The notes: generated by a model not told the origin, from the sequence alone. 64,000 nucleotides of DNA from Sinorhizobium terangae (GCF_009601505.1 NZ_WITC01000037.1:60305-124304), one strand, 5' to 3'; positions 52,500 to 60,839 are shown, counted from the first letter of the stretch. Numbers and translations are program-made.

Positions 52500-53555
52500 T
52501 CAGGCAGGCTCGTGCCATGCCTGTCCCAGAACTCTCAGCCAGTTCTCCCGGCATATCTTTGCCAGTTCGGCCTCACCATATCCGGCGTCTTGCAGTGCTG
52601 CAACGAGCCTCTGGTTACCTGCCGCGTCAGCGATTTCCTCCGGTATGGTCGCGCCGTCGAAATCCGATCCGAGTGCGACGCAATCAATCCCCATGCGCTC
52701 GACCATGTAGTCGACATGGCGCACCATGTCGGACAGAGGCGTTGCCGCATTCTCCTGCCCGTCCGGGCGAAGCATCGTCGTCGCGTAGTTGAGGCCGACG
52801 AGCCCACGGCTTTCGCGCACGGCGTCGAGCTGCCGGTCGGTGAGATTGCGGGCGACGGGCGTCAGCGCATGGGCATTGGAATGGCTGGCGACAAGCGGCT
52901 GGTCGGTCGTCTTCACAACGTCCCAGAAACCCTGCTCGGTAATGTGCGCCAGATCGATGAGGATGCCGAGCCGGTTGCAGGCGCGCACCAGTTCGAAGCC
53001 GGCCTCGGTGAGGCCCGCACCCGTGTCGGGTGACATCGGATAGGCGAACGGCACGCCGTGGCCGAAAACATTGTGGCGGCTCCAGACCGGACCAAGCGAC
53101 CGAAGCCCGGCGGCATAAAAGGTTTCGAGTGATGCCAGATCGGGCCCGATCGCCTCGCAGCCCTCCATATGCAGGACCGAGGCGAAGATGCCGTCCGCGA
53201 TCGCCGACCGGATTTCCGCGGTCGAGCGACAAAGCCTCCAGGCCCCGGCGCGATCGAGCCTCACGGCGATGTCAGCAAGCTCCATCGCGGTAGCAAGCGA
53301 CGGGAGCCGGTCAAGCGGCGCGGAGAGAGGGGTGGCGTAGTGACCGTTTTCGTCCGGCGTCTTCAGCACCAGATCACCGGATGGGATGTAGATTGCCGAA
53401 AGACCGCCGACCAACCCGCCGCTCTTGGCGCGGGGCGCATCGATATGGCCCTTATCGGTCCCCTCGGCGAATTCGGTTACCGGATCGCCTCCGCTGCGCC
53501 CGTGCTGCCAGAGGCGCAGAAGCACGTCGTTGTGGCCGTCGAAAACCGCCTGCAT
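52500..53555 (-). CDS. M19 membrane-dipeptidase-like metallopeptidase
   Basis: The 351-residue enzyme has the M19 zinc ligands and landmarks: FDGHNDVL near the N-terminus, HMEGCEAIG in the middle, then LIDLAHI, ASHSNAHAL and SDFDG. It should hydrolyse dipeptides, some relatives also D-amino-acid dipeptides. It has no signal peptide in the chosen frame, so it would act in the cytoplasm on imported peptides. The ATG at 53555 follows AAGGAA. It lies 51 bp upstream of the binding protein gene on the same strand. Confidence 0.9.
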   Translation of the reverse strand: MQAVFDGHNDVLLRLWQHGRSGGDPVTEFAEGTDKGHIDAPRAKSGGLVGGLSAIYIPSGDLVLKTPDENGHYATPLSAPLDRLPSLATAMELADIAVRLDRAGAWRLCRSTAEIRSAIADGIFASVLHMEGCEAIGPDLASLETFYAAGLRSLGPVWSRHNVFGHGVPFAYPMSPDTGAGLTEAGFELVRACNRLGILIDLAHITEQGFWDVVKTTDQPLVASHSNAHALTPVARNLTDRQLDAVRESRGLVGLNYATTMLRPDGQENAATPLSDMVRHVDYMVERMGIDCVALGSDFDGATIPEEIADAAGNQRLVAALQDAGYGEAELAKICRENWLRVLGQAWHEPA

Positions 53556-53778
53556 TCCCAGATTCCTTCGCATTATCAGGGAGATCGGATGGAATGCTTC
53601 CATGCCGCATCCAAAGAAGGGACGCGGGCGATGCTATTGAAACAGTTCGGCCATTTCAATGAAATTCAGGGGTTTTCCCAGCGTAATCTGTAGCGAAATG
53701 TTGCAAGTACCCCGTGCTGATTGCTGACGCCAGGTAGCACATGGGCCAGAGCACCACTTGGATGACACCGTCGGCCGG

Positions 53779-54120
53779 TCAGTGGAACGTCGACTTGGAA
53801 AAGAGATTGAGAACCAGCACGCCGGCGATGATGAGCGCCAGCCCGGAAACGGCCGGCAGGTCGAGCTTCTGATCGAAGACGAGATAGCCGGCGACAGAGA
53901 TCAGCACGATGCCGAGACCGCTCCACAGCGCGTAGGCGATGCCAACCGGAATATAGCGCAGCGTGTAGGACAGGAAAAAGAACGCGACGCCATAGCACAG
54001 CACCATGACCACCGTGGGCGCCAGCCGTGAGAAATGCTGCGCTGCCTGCATCGCGGAGGTGCCGAGCACCTCGAAGATGATGGCGATCACCAGGACCGTG
54101 TAGAGCATGGCGGGGTTCAT
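53779..54120 (-). CDS. SMR-family multidrug efflux protein (EmrE/SugE type)
   Basis: The 113-residue protein has four membrane helices. The essential Glu lies in VIAIIFEVLGTSAMQAA, residue 17, equivalent to Glu14 of EmrE. Further SMR marks are AYALWSGLGIVLISVAGYLVFDQ. It exports cationic drugs or guanidinium in exchange for protons. GGAG precedes the ATG. It lies 49 bp after tetR on the same strand and is its likely target. Confidence 0.9.
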   Translation of the reverse strand: MNPAMLYTVLVIAIIFEVLGTSAMQAAQHFSRLAPTVVMVLCYGVAFFFLSYTLRYIPVGIAYALWSGLGIVLISVAGYLVFDQKLDLPAVSGLALIIAGVLVLNLFSKSTFH

Positions 54121-54169
54121 GGAACGTCTCCGGTGGACGAGTTGAGAGCGATCTGCTCCGGTTTCTTGC

Positions 54170-54730
54170 CTATTGCAGTGAAAGCGCCTTCAGGTTTTGG
54201 AGCAGAAGCGCACGGGTTGGCGTATCGATCTCATGGCTCTCAAGCAGGTCCGCCAGCCAGACGCCGTCGGCGGCGAAACGGGCGAGCAGACAATTCGGCG
54301 AGGAATCGGTCGCTGCGAACTCGTCCGCGCGCCGTGCCACCCAGTCGCGCCAGCGCGCCTTGAGATGCGGCTCGGCGAGCAATGCGATCGTCAGCACCTG
54401 CCAACCCTTTCCATCCGCCTCCGCCTCGAGCGCGAAACAGACCGTCAGATAGGCGCGGGTAAACCGCCCGCACTCGACATCGTCGGCTTCCATTGCCGTC
54501 TCGATCGCCCGATCGAAACGCGCGACGAGTTCGTCGAAGAGACCGTCGAGGAGCGCGAGCTTATTCGGGAAATGATGCAGGAGCCCGCCCTTGCTGACGC
54601 CTGCCGCCTGCGACACCGCGTCCAGCGTCACGGCACCGATGCCCTGCTCCAGTGACAGGCGCGCGGCGACCTCCAGCAATTGCTGGCGAACCCGCTCCGG
54701 CTGCTTCTTCCTGTGGTACGCGCTTGTCAT
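54170..54730 (-). CDS. TetR-family repressor of the SMR pump
   Basis: The 186-residue protein has the TetR helix-turn-helix (IGAVTLDAVSQAAGVSKGGLLHHFPNKLALLDGLF) and a helical ligand domain. It precedes the SMR gene on the same strand, the usual arrangement for a self-regulated efflux pair. Its promoter overlaps the start codon closely, so the mRNA may be leaderless. Confidence 0.9.
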   Translation of the reverse strand: MTSAYHRKKQPERVRQQLLEVAARLSLEQGIGAVTLDAVSQAAGVSKGGLLHHFPNKLALLDGLFDELVARFDRAIETAMEADDVECGRFTRAYLTVCFALEAEADGKGWQVLTIALLAEPHLKARWRDWVARRADEFAATDSSPNCLLARFAADGVWLADLLESHEIDTPTRALLLQNLKALSLQ

Positions 54731-54734
54731 GCCC

Positions 54735-54764
54735 TATAAAGATACCGTCTGGACGGTTTGTCAA
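54735..54764 (-). promoter_or_regulatory. tetR promoter with an operator in its spacer
   Basis: On the minus strand TTGACA (54764-54759), an 18-bp spacer and TTTATA (54740-54735) form a good sigma-70 promoter. The perfect dyad ACCGTC-TG-GACGGT (54744-54757) fills the spacer. The ATG begins only five bases after the -10, so transcription should start at or near the ATG. Confidence 0.7.
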
Positions 54765-54868
54765 GGGGATCGGTTTGGCTGACGCGATGAAACGCCGCAA
54801 ATGGAGGACGGTGAAAGAGATTGTCGGAAGGCGGGTCGCGTTATACCAATCCGGCAAAGGACGACGAC

Positions 54869-55261
54869 ATGGCGGAAAACGAAACGACAACCCTTTACGA
54901 AGCAATCGGCGGCGACGCCACGGTTCGCGCGCTTATACGGCGCTTTTACGCGCTCATGGACAGCCTGCCTGAAGCCGCCCGCTGCCGGGCCGTTCATCCG
55001 CCGGATCTCTCGGGCAGCGAGGAGAAACTCTACGAATATTTGACCGGCTGGCTTGGCGGGCCGCCGATCTATGTGGAAAAGCGCGGCCATCCAATGCTGC
55101 GCCGCCGGCATTTCATCGCGGAAATCGGCCCGGCAGAACGCGACGAATGGCTTCTTTGCTTCACCCGCGCGCTCGAAGAGACGGTTGCCCATCCGAAATT
55201 GCGGTCAATCATTCTCGAACCGATCACGCGGCTTGCCCATCACATGCAGAACGAGGAATAG
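54869..55261 (+). CDS. Group II truncated haemoglobin
   Basis: The 130-residue protein has the 2-over-2 globin fold. It shows Tyr27 (B10), the proximal His81 in the HPMLRRRHF run and Trp94 (G8) in RDEWLLCF, all as in group II truncated haemoglobins. These bind oxygen or nitric oxide and protect against nitrosative or oxygen stress. The ATG at 54869 follows AAAGGA; an open frame extends to 54821. It is six bases from the DUF423 gene, likely in one operon. Confidence 0.9.
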   Translation: MAENETTTLYEAIGGDATVRALIRRFYALMDSLPEAARCRAVHPPDLSGSEEKLYEYLTGWLGGPPIYVEKRGHPMLRRRHFIAEIGPAERDEWLLCFTRALEETVAHPKLRSIILEPITRLAHHMQNEE

Positions 55262-55267
55262 TCTTCG

Positions 55268-55636
55268 ATGCCGAACAGCGGAGCGCGCTCGACCGTCCTT
55301 TTCATCGCCGGTCTGATGGGGATCACCGGTGTCGCCGCTGCGGCAGCGGCGTCGCATGGCGCCGATCCGCGACTGCTCGGTGGCGCCTCCGCGATGTGCC
55401 TCGCCCATGCGCCGGCACTCGTGGCGCTCCACGCCGCATGGGCCCATTTCCGAACGGCCGCAATCGCCGCTTTGCTATTGGCGGCAGGCACTGCGCTTTT
55501 CGCCGGCGATCTCACCGCGCGCCATACTCTCGGCCACGGCCTCTTCCCGATGTCGGCGCCGCTCGGCGGATTGACGATGATGGCGGGCTGGCTTGCCGTG
55601 GCGCTCGGGGCGTTTCTGCCGTCGCGCGCAAGCTAA
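55268..55636 (+). CDS. DUF423 membrane protein
   Basis: The 122-residue protein has four hydrophobic segments and the DUF423 pattern: FIAGLMGITGVAAAAAASHG near the start and HTLGHGLFPMSAPLGGLTMMAGWLAVALGAF at the end. The function is unknown. It lies six bases after the truncated haemoglobin, so they may be co-transcribed. Confidence 0.87.
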   Translation: MPNSGARSTVLFIAGLMGITGVAAAAAASHGADPRLLGGASAMCLAHAPALVALHAAWAHFRTAAIAALLLAAGTALFAGDLTARHTLGHGLFPMSAPLGGLTMMAGWLAVALGAFLPSRAS

Positions 55637-55646
55637 GAGCCGCTGC

Positions 55647-55961
55647 TCACGCGCCCTCGACGACAGAATAGCCCTCGAATTTCGGCGGGCCAACATACAT
55701 CGCCTTGTTCTCGCCCGCGCTCCGATGCGCCGCGCGGAAATTTTCCGACTTGGTCCAGGCGATGAAAGCGTCCTTGCTTTCCCAGGTCGATTTCGAAATG
55801 AACGGTGTGTAGCCTTCTTCCGGCACGCTTTCCCCGCGAAGCAGGTGGAAGGCGATGAAGCCGGGCATTTCGGCAAGGCTCGAGTCCCGGCCTTTCCAGA
55901 CGGCCTCGAACGCCTCTTCCTGACCGATCGCAATGCGGAAACGGTTCATCGCAAAGTACAT
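55647..55961 (-). CDS. hmuQ: HmuQ/IsdG-type haem-degrading monooxygenase
   Basis: The 104-residue protein is of the IsdG-like family, which cleaves haem to release iron. Asn6 (AMNRF), Trp69 (FIAWTKSE) and His79 (RAAHR) fit the Asn7/Trp67/His77 triad of IsdG. GGGAG precedes the ATG at 55961; another ATG at 55979 is in frame. It acts in the cytosol on haem brought in by HmuTUV. It lies in a haem-linked cluster, convergent with DUF423. Confidence 0.86.
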   Translation of the reverse strand: MYFAMNRFRIAIGQEEAFEAVWKGRDSSLAEMPGFIAFHLLRGESVPEEGYTPFISKSTWESKDAFIAWTKSENFRAAHRSAGENKAMYVGPPKFEGYSVVEGA

Positions 55962-56072
55962 GTCGTCGCTCCCGAGCATTTCACGGTTTCATCGAAACCG
56001 GGAAACGCCCTAACTCTTTGAAATTACGCGATTCCGGACGCAAAACCGTTGCACACGCTTCCTGGAATTGCT

Positions 56073-56348
56073 CTATGCTCGATCTTTCTTCAACGGAGCA
56101 TCGGTCCCGATGCTCGGGAAAGGCAGGATAGCGCCCTCGAGCGGTGACGCAAGGCCGAGAGGATCCCTGCCCGGCTGCCGCGCCTGCCATGTCGGGAACT
56201 CGGCAACGTTCGGATTTTCTTCCAGCATGCGGGCCCGGCGGGTCAGCAACTCGTAAAGTTCGGGCACCAGTCCATCGCCGAATTGGGAGGCAAGCTTGTG
56301 CAGACCGATCAGCATCATCTGATCGGGGCGTTCGTCACTCGTCGTCAA
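56073..56348 (-). CDS. Small hypothetical protein
   Basis: I do not recognise this 91-residue protein. It contains a Leu-rich helical segment (LIGLHKLASQFGDGLVPELYELLTRRARMLEE) and a Pro-rich C-terminal part. The best start is TTG at 56348, close behind GGAG; ATGs at 56318 and 56315 have no ribosome binding site. It lies between hmuQ and the DUF2325 gene on the same strand, so a haem- or iron-linked role is possible. It could be non-coding. Confidence 0.5.
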   Translation of the reverse strand: MTTSDERPDQMMLIGLHKLASQFGDGLVPELYELLTRRARMLEENPNVAEFPTWQARQPGRDPLGLASPLEGAILPFPSIGTDAPLKKDRA

Positions 56349-56396
56349 ATTCTCCAGGCACGGTGCACCCTCGCGTGCCGCTGATCTTCAAAAAAC

Positions 56397-56810
56397 TCAG
56401 CCGTCGCGGCTGTTACTCGCGGTCAGATCCTGCAGCGCCCGCTCCAGGCTCGACTTCGAGCCATTGCGGAGCGGCACGAAGGCCTTGCCCCACTTCTTGC
56501 AGCCGGTCTTCACGCGAAGACACGCGTCGTGGCTGATGCAGTCGATGGGGCAGAAGACACAGTCGACCGAAGGAAGTACGCGGTCGATACGCGACACGGC
56601 TTCGCGCAAGCCCCCGTCGTGATGGATCAACTCCGCGCCGAAGGAACTGGCGATCTCGCGCAGATGCGCAACTTGGCAGTCCCTGCCGCCGACATAGAGG
56701 AAGCTGCGGCCCTCCAGCTTCGCCGTGCCGGCATCGGGCCTCGGTTCGGGTGCTGCATTCGCCGCGTTTCCCTTGTGGCCTTTGCCTGCATTCTGCCGCT
56801 TGCCGCGCAT
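56397..56810 (-). CDS. DUF2325 protein
   Basis: The 137-residue protein has a basic N-terminus and the DUF2325 domain, which starts SFLYVGGRDCQVAHLREIASSFGAELIHHDGG and has the Cys pairs in DCVFCPIDCISHDACLRVKTGCKKWGK. The Cys and His residues could bind metal, but the function is unknown. GAGAGGAAC precedes the ATG. A 14-16 bp palindrome and AT-rich DNA lie upstream. It is close to tonB and hmuQ. Confidence 0.83.
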   Translation of the reverse strand: MRGKRQNAGKGHKGNAANAAPEPRPDAGTAKLEGRSFLYVGGRDCQVAHLREIASSFGAELIHHDGGLREAVSRIDRVLPSVDCVFCPIDCISHDACLRVKTGCKKWGKAFVPLRNGSKSSLERALQDLTASNSRDG

Positions 56811-57037
56811 GCGTTCCTCTCCATCTTGTTTCGCGTCCCCGGCGCTTCGTCGCCGATCACCCTTTGGATTTACGCTTCAGCACACACCGATCGGTTGCGT
56901 GACGGCGAGACGTTATTAAACTTGATAATCAGAGTAAAGTATAAACATGAGTGTTTAATTCATATTTTTGCCCCGCGCGCCGTCCCCTACGGCGGTTGCG
57001 GGACGCCGCCGTCCCTCACACCCGAGCGAGCATCCAT
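56811..57037. promoter_or_regulatory. AT-rich control region between DUF2325 and tonB
   Basis: TAAACA-TGAG-TGTTTA (56942-56957) is a perfect dyad in AT-rich DNA, unusual in this GC-rich neighbourhood. It lies 132 bp before the DUF2325 ATG and after the tonB stop. No gene is seen. Confidence 0.45.
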
Positions 57038-57958
57038 TCAACGGTTGAAGGCGAGCGGAATGGTGAAAACCCAGCTGTCGCGACCCGCACCGGCGGGAAT
57101 GGCGGGGAACGGAGCCGCGCGGCGCACGGCGTCGAGCGCGGCCTCATCGAGGATCGGCGAACCGGCGCTCTTCGCCAGGCTGACACCCGCCACGTCACCG
57201 CCGGTGGTTACAGTGAAGCGAACCTGGGCGACGCCGCGCAGACGTTGACGTTTTGCCTCGGCGGGATAGCGGAAGGCGCGATTGAGCTTGCTGCGCACCT
57301 TGCCGGGATAGTTCGACACTGCCGCGTTGCCAGATTGCTGGGAGACGCGACCCTTGTCGCCCGTGGCTGCGCTTGCCGCGGCGTCTTCTACGCCGTCGGC
57401 CGTACCTTTGACCTGCGATTTCGCTTGCTCGCCGCCGTCACCGGTCTTTTTCCGGGTGACTTTCTTCTTCTTCACCGGCTCCTTCTTCGGCTCCGGCTTT
57501 TCCACCTTCGGCGTCTCGACCTTTTCCGGCTCCGGTTTTTCTTCCGGAACGACGGTGTCGATCGGCGCCACGCTGGCTGTTACCGCGGCCTCCGGCTGCT
57601 GAAGGGTGGGCATCTCCTCTGCCGGCAGGATGACGTCCGCCTCCGTGGGCGTGACGTCGGATGGTTGCTGCGACACGACCTCAGGCATCGTGGGCGGCAC
57701 TTCCTCGCTGAGTTCCTTGGTTGGCTGAACCTCGTCGGGCGTCAGCTCTTCCGCCACATCTTCTGACGGCTCAATGATTTCAGAGGGGTCGCCCGCCTGA
57801 AGCGTCTCTTCGAAGGCGTCGCCGAGCAGCGTCACCTCTGTGGCGGCGCCGCCAGCAACCTGGACCTCTTCTTCGCCGGGGCTAAACAGCATCGCGCCGC
57901 TCGCATGCGCAAGAAGCGATAGCGCGATCGCCGCCGTCCATTTCAACGTCTGCTTCAT
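57038..57958 (-). CDS. tonB: TonB-type energy transducer
   Basis: The 306-residue protein has an N-terminal membrane anchor (WTAAIALSLLAHASGAMLF), a long Pro/Glu/Lys-rich periplasmic linker (about 80-190) and a C-terminal TonB domain with YPAEAKRQRLRGVAQVRFTV. It would couple the proton gradient, through ExbB/ExbD encoded elsewhere, to an outer-membrane haem receptor. TAAGG precedes the ATG. It is on the minus strand beside a secreted protein gene. Confidence 0.9.
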   Translation of the reverse strand: MKQTLKWTAAIALSLLAHASGAMLFSPGEEEVQVAGGAATEVTLLGDAFEETLQAGDPSEIIEPSEDVAEELTPDEVQPTKELSEEVPPTMPEVVSQQPSDVTPTEADVILPAEEMPTLQQPEAAVTASVAPIDTVVPEEKPEPEKVETPKVEKPEPKKEPVKKKKVTRKKTGDGGEQAKSQVKGTADGVEDAAASAATGDKGRVSQQSGNAAVSNYPGKVRSKLNRAFRYPAEAKRQRLRGVAQVRFTVTTGGDVAGVSLAKSAGSPILDEAALDAVRRAAPFPAIPAGAGRDSWVFTIPLAFNR

Positions 57959-57996
57959 CAATGCCTTACCTTGGTCACCGATCGGCCGGCACCGCC

Positions 57997-58437
57997 TCAG
58001 CCCTTGAGCTCGACCGTCGATTTGGAGCCGGTCTTGAGACCCGACATGCAGGCGTTCTTGTCGACGCCCTCGCCGACACAGGCGGGGGCATCGTTGATCA
58101 GCAAACTCTTGACCGACTCGCATTTGGTGCCCGGCAGATCGAACTGGCGGACCTTCGTCTTGCCGGCCGGCAGGTCACGGAAGTCGAGCACGGACATGCG
58201 CTCCACCAATCCCTTGTGATCGAAGAGAACGAACTCGAACGAGACTTTCGAAAGCGACTGCGGCAGCGCGTTGCCGGCGACGAAGGTCAGCTTGCAGCCC
58301 TTCTGCGATGGAGCGATGTCGTTCAGTTCGATCGCGAGTCCGCCGGAAGCCGCAGTCTCCTGCGCGATGGCCGGCGCTGCTGCGGGAAAAAGCGCGACTG
58401 CGGCCGCAAGAGCGAAACGGAAAGCCTGCGTCATCAT
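57997..58437 (-). CDS. Secreted or periplasmic hypothetical protein
   Basis: I do not recognise a named family. The 146-residue protein has a clear signal peptide (FALAAAVALFPAAAPAIAQET) and four cysteines in the mature part (GCKLTF, KCESV, ACVGEG, NACMSG), which could form two disulfides. It lies 38 bp upstream of tonB on the same strand, with which it is probably co-transcribed, and divergent from hmuP. A role in haem uptake is inferred from this. Confidence 0.75.
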   Translation of the reverse strand: MMTQAFRFALAAAVALFPAAAPAIAQETAASGGLAIELNDIAPSQKGCKLTFVAGNALPQSLSKVSFEFVLFDHKGLVERMSVLDFRDLPAGKTKVRQFDLPGTKCESVKSLLINDAPACVGEGVDKNACMSGLKTGSKSTVELKG

Positions 58438-58627
58438 AACACCACTCGATATCTGCGCGCGTGCCCGGCGATCCTCGAACAGCGCTCGCGCTCATAAAAC
58501 TTGACTGTAATTATCCGGTATTGCGTCCTTAGATAAATATGAGTAATGAAGTCAAGATACTAAAAGGGAATATGCGGGAGGAATTCGGAAAAACAGCCGG
58601 TTCGTCCCTCGCGAACTGGCCGAAACC

Positions 58628-58807
58628 GTGACACCGAACGATACCGATACCGCGCGCCCCTCGCAGCCGACCCCGATCGGTCAAAACCAGCGAGTCGTGG
58701 AGAGCCGCGATCTCTTCCGCGGCGACAGCGAGATCCTCATTTCCCATGACGGCACGATCTACCGGATGAGGATCACCCGTCAGGGCAAACTGATCCTGAA
58801 CAAATAG
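58628..58807 (+). CDS. hmuP: HmuP/HemP-family haem-uptake regulator
   Basis: This 59-residue protein has the HemP/HmuP domain: VVESRDLFRGDSEILISHDG followed by IYRMRITRQGKLILNK. HmuP is a small co-regulator needed for haem uptake genes in rhizobia, acting with Irr in Bradyrhizobium. No ATG is in frame; GTG at 58628 is the best start, although its ribosome binding site is weak. It lies 10 bp before hmuS. It is too short to stand out as an ordinary open frame. Confidence 0.83.
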   Translation: MTPNDTDTARPSQPTPIGQNQRVVESRDLFRGDSEILISHDGTIYRMRITRQGKLILNK

Positions 58808-58817
58808 GCAGAAGACC

Positions 58818-59879
58818 ATGATCGAGAGCATTTGCCCAACTCCTTCCGAAATCCGTGCCTACCGCGCCGCGAACCCGAAGCTGCGCGAGCGCGATATCGC
58901 TGCTGAGCTCGGCGTTTCGGAAGCTGCGCTCGTTGCCGCCGAATGCGGCCTCACGACGGTTCGCATCGATAGCGACGCCAACCGCTTCCTGGAGCGGGTC
59001 GCGGAACTGGGTGAAGTGCTCGCGCTCACTCGCAACGAAAGTGCAGTCCACGAGAAGATCGGCGTCTACGAGAACATCAAGGCGGGAAAGGCGGCGGCCC
59101 TGGTGCTGGGGACCGAAATCGACCTGCGCATCTTCCCAAGTGCCTGGGCCCACGGCTTTGCCGTCACCAAGACCGACTCGAACGGCGACGTCCGGCGCAG
59201 CCTGCAATTCTTCGACAAGTGGGGCAACGCCGTCCACAAAGTTCACCTGCGCCCCGCCTCGAACGGTGCGGCCTACGACAGGCTCGTCGAGGATTTCCGC
59301 CTAGGCGACCAGTCGCAGCACTTCGTTGCCGACGCGAGCGCGCCGACGAGTGATGACCATTTCGATGTGGCGGTCGATGCCGGGGAACTCCGGGACCGCT
59401 GGTCGAAGCTGACCGACACCCACCAGTTCCATGGCATGTTGCGCAACTTGAACATCGGCCGGAGCCAGGCTCTGCATGCCGTCGGCGAGGATCTGGCCAG
59501 GCGCCTCGATCCGACGGGCGTCGAGGCGATGATGCGCGGCAGCGCCGAAATCGAACTGCCTATCATGTGCTTCGTCGGCAACCGCGGCGTCATTCAGATC
59601 CATTCCGGACAAGTCGCCCGTATCGGAGTGATGGGTCCGTGGCTCAACGTCATGGATCCGACGTTCCATCTGCATCTGCGCACAGACCATATTGCCGAAT
59701 TGTGGGCAGTCCGCAAACCGACGGCCGACGGCCATGTGACCTCGCTCGAGGCACTCGACGCCAAGGGCGAGATGGTCATTCAGTTCTTCGGCAAGCGCAA
59801 GGAAGGCCTCGCCGAGCGGCCGGAGTGGCGCTCCCTTGTAGAACGCCTGCCCCGGCTCAACACAATCGTCGCGGCCTGA
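58818..59879 (+). CDS. hmuS: HmuS, haem-degrading/haem-trafficking protein
   Basis: The 353-residue protein has the two HmuS/HemS repeats, with ERDIAAELGVSEAALVAA at the start, and the repeat cores FDKWGNAVHKVHLRP and HQFHGMLRNLNIGRSQALHAVGEDLARRL. It takes up haem from the importer and helps to release iron. Together with HmuQ the locus has two different enzymes for this step. It is in one operon with hmuP and hmuTUV. Confidence 0.93.
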   Translation: MIESICPTPSEIRAYRAANPKLRERDIAAELGVSEAALVAAECGLTTVRIDSDANRFLERVAELGEVLALTRNESAVHEKIGVYENIKAGKAAALVLGTEIDLRIFPSAWAHGFAVTKTDSNGDVRRSLQFFDKWGNAVHKVHLRPASNGAAYDRLVEDFRLGDQSQHFVADASAPTSDDHFDVAVDAGELRDRWSKLTDTHQFHGMLRNLNIGRSQALHAVGEDLARRLDPTGVEAMMRGSAEIELPIMCFVGNRGVIQIHSGQVARIGVMGPWLNVMDPTFHLHLRTDHIAELWAVRKPTADGHVTSLEALDAKGEMVIQFFGKRKEGLAERPEWRSLVERLPRLNTIVAA

Positions 59880-59888
59880 GGAACGATC

Positions 59889-60839
59889 ATGAACACCGGT
59901 CTCGATTTCCGCCGACTTCGCCGCTGGGAGCTGGCGCTTGCCGCCTTCGCGCTCTCAGCGCCCCTGCTGCTGCCGGTGCTCGCCCCCGGAAATCCCTCGT
60001 TCCTGCGCCCGGCAATGGCCGAGGACATGCAGCAACCGGACGTTTCCCGTGTCGTGTCGGTTGGCGGCGCGATCACCGAGATCATCTACGCACTCGGCGA
60101 GGAAAATCGCCTCGTCGGTCGCGACTCCACCAGCAGCTATCCGGAAGCGGCAACGAAGCTGCCGGACGTCGGCTATATGCGGCAACTGGCGCCGGAAGGC
60201 ATCATCGCCGTCAATCCGACGGCGATCATCGCGGTCGAAGGCAGCGGACCGCCCGAGGCGCTCGCCGTGCTTAAGGAAGCAAAGATCCCCTTCACCAGCA
60301 TTCCCGATACTTTCGACAGGAACGGTATCGTCGCGAAGATTCGTGCGGTGGGCGCCTTTCTTGGCGTGAAGGACAAGGCCGAAGCGCTCGCCCAATCCGT
60401 GGAGAAGGACCTTGACGCAGCGGTCGACGAGGCAGCCAGGCGTCCGGAAAATGAGCACAAGCGTGTCCTCTTCATCCTGAGCACGCAGGGCGGCAAGATC
60501 CTGGCATCGGGCACCGGCACGGCCGCAGACGGCATCATCACGCTCTCCGGCGCGGTCAATGCCGCAGGAACGTTCCCGGGCTACAAGGCGCTGACGGACG
60601 AGGCGATCATCGAAGCCAGGCCCGACGTCGTCCTGATGATGACGCGCGGCGGCGATCACTCTGCCGGCGTCGACGAACTGTTCGCCATGCCGGCCCTGAG
60701 CTTGACGCCAGCGGCAAAGAACAAGGCGCTGGTCCGCATGGATGGCCTGCACCTGCTCGGCTTCGGCCCGCGCACCGCCGGCGCCGTCCGCGAACTGAAT
60801 ACCGCAATTTACGGAAAGAAGACCGATGCCCCGCAGTGA
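59889..60839 (+). CDS. hmuT: HmuT, periplasmic haem-binding protein
   Basis: The 316-residue protein has a hydrophobic signal segment (LALAAFALSAPLLLPVLA) and the class III binding-protein fold with VVSVGGAITEIIYALG, TSSYPEAATKLPDVGY and GGKILASGTGTAADGII. Tyr residues in the SSYPEAA and VGYMRQL segments are likely haem ligands. It delivers haem to HmuUV. Its last 14 bases overlap hmuU. Confidence 0.93.
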   Translation: MNTGLDFRRLRRWELALAAFALSAPLLLPVLAPGNPSFLRPAMAEDMQQPDVSRVVSVGGAITEIIYALGEENRLVGRDSTSSYPEAATKLPDVGYMRQLAPEGIIAVNPTAIIAVEGSGPPEALAVLKEAKIPFTSIPDTFDRNGIVAKIRAVGAFLGVKDKAEALAQSVEKDLDAAVDEAARRPENEHKRVLFILSTQGGKILASGTGTAADGIITLSGAVNAAGTFPGYKALTDEAIIEARPDVVLMMTRGGDHSAGVDELFAMPALSLTPAAKNKALVRMDGLHLLGFGPRTAGAVRELNTAIYGKKTDAPQ

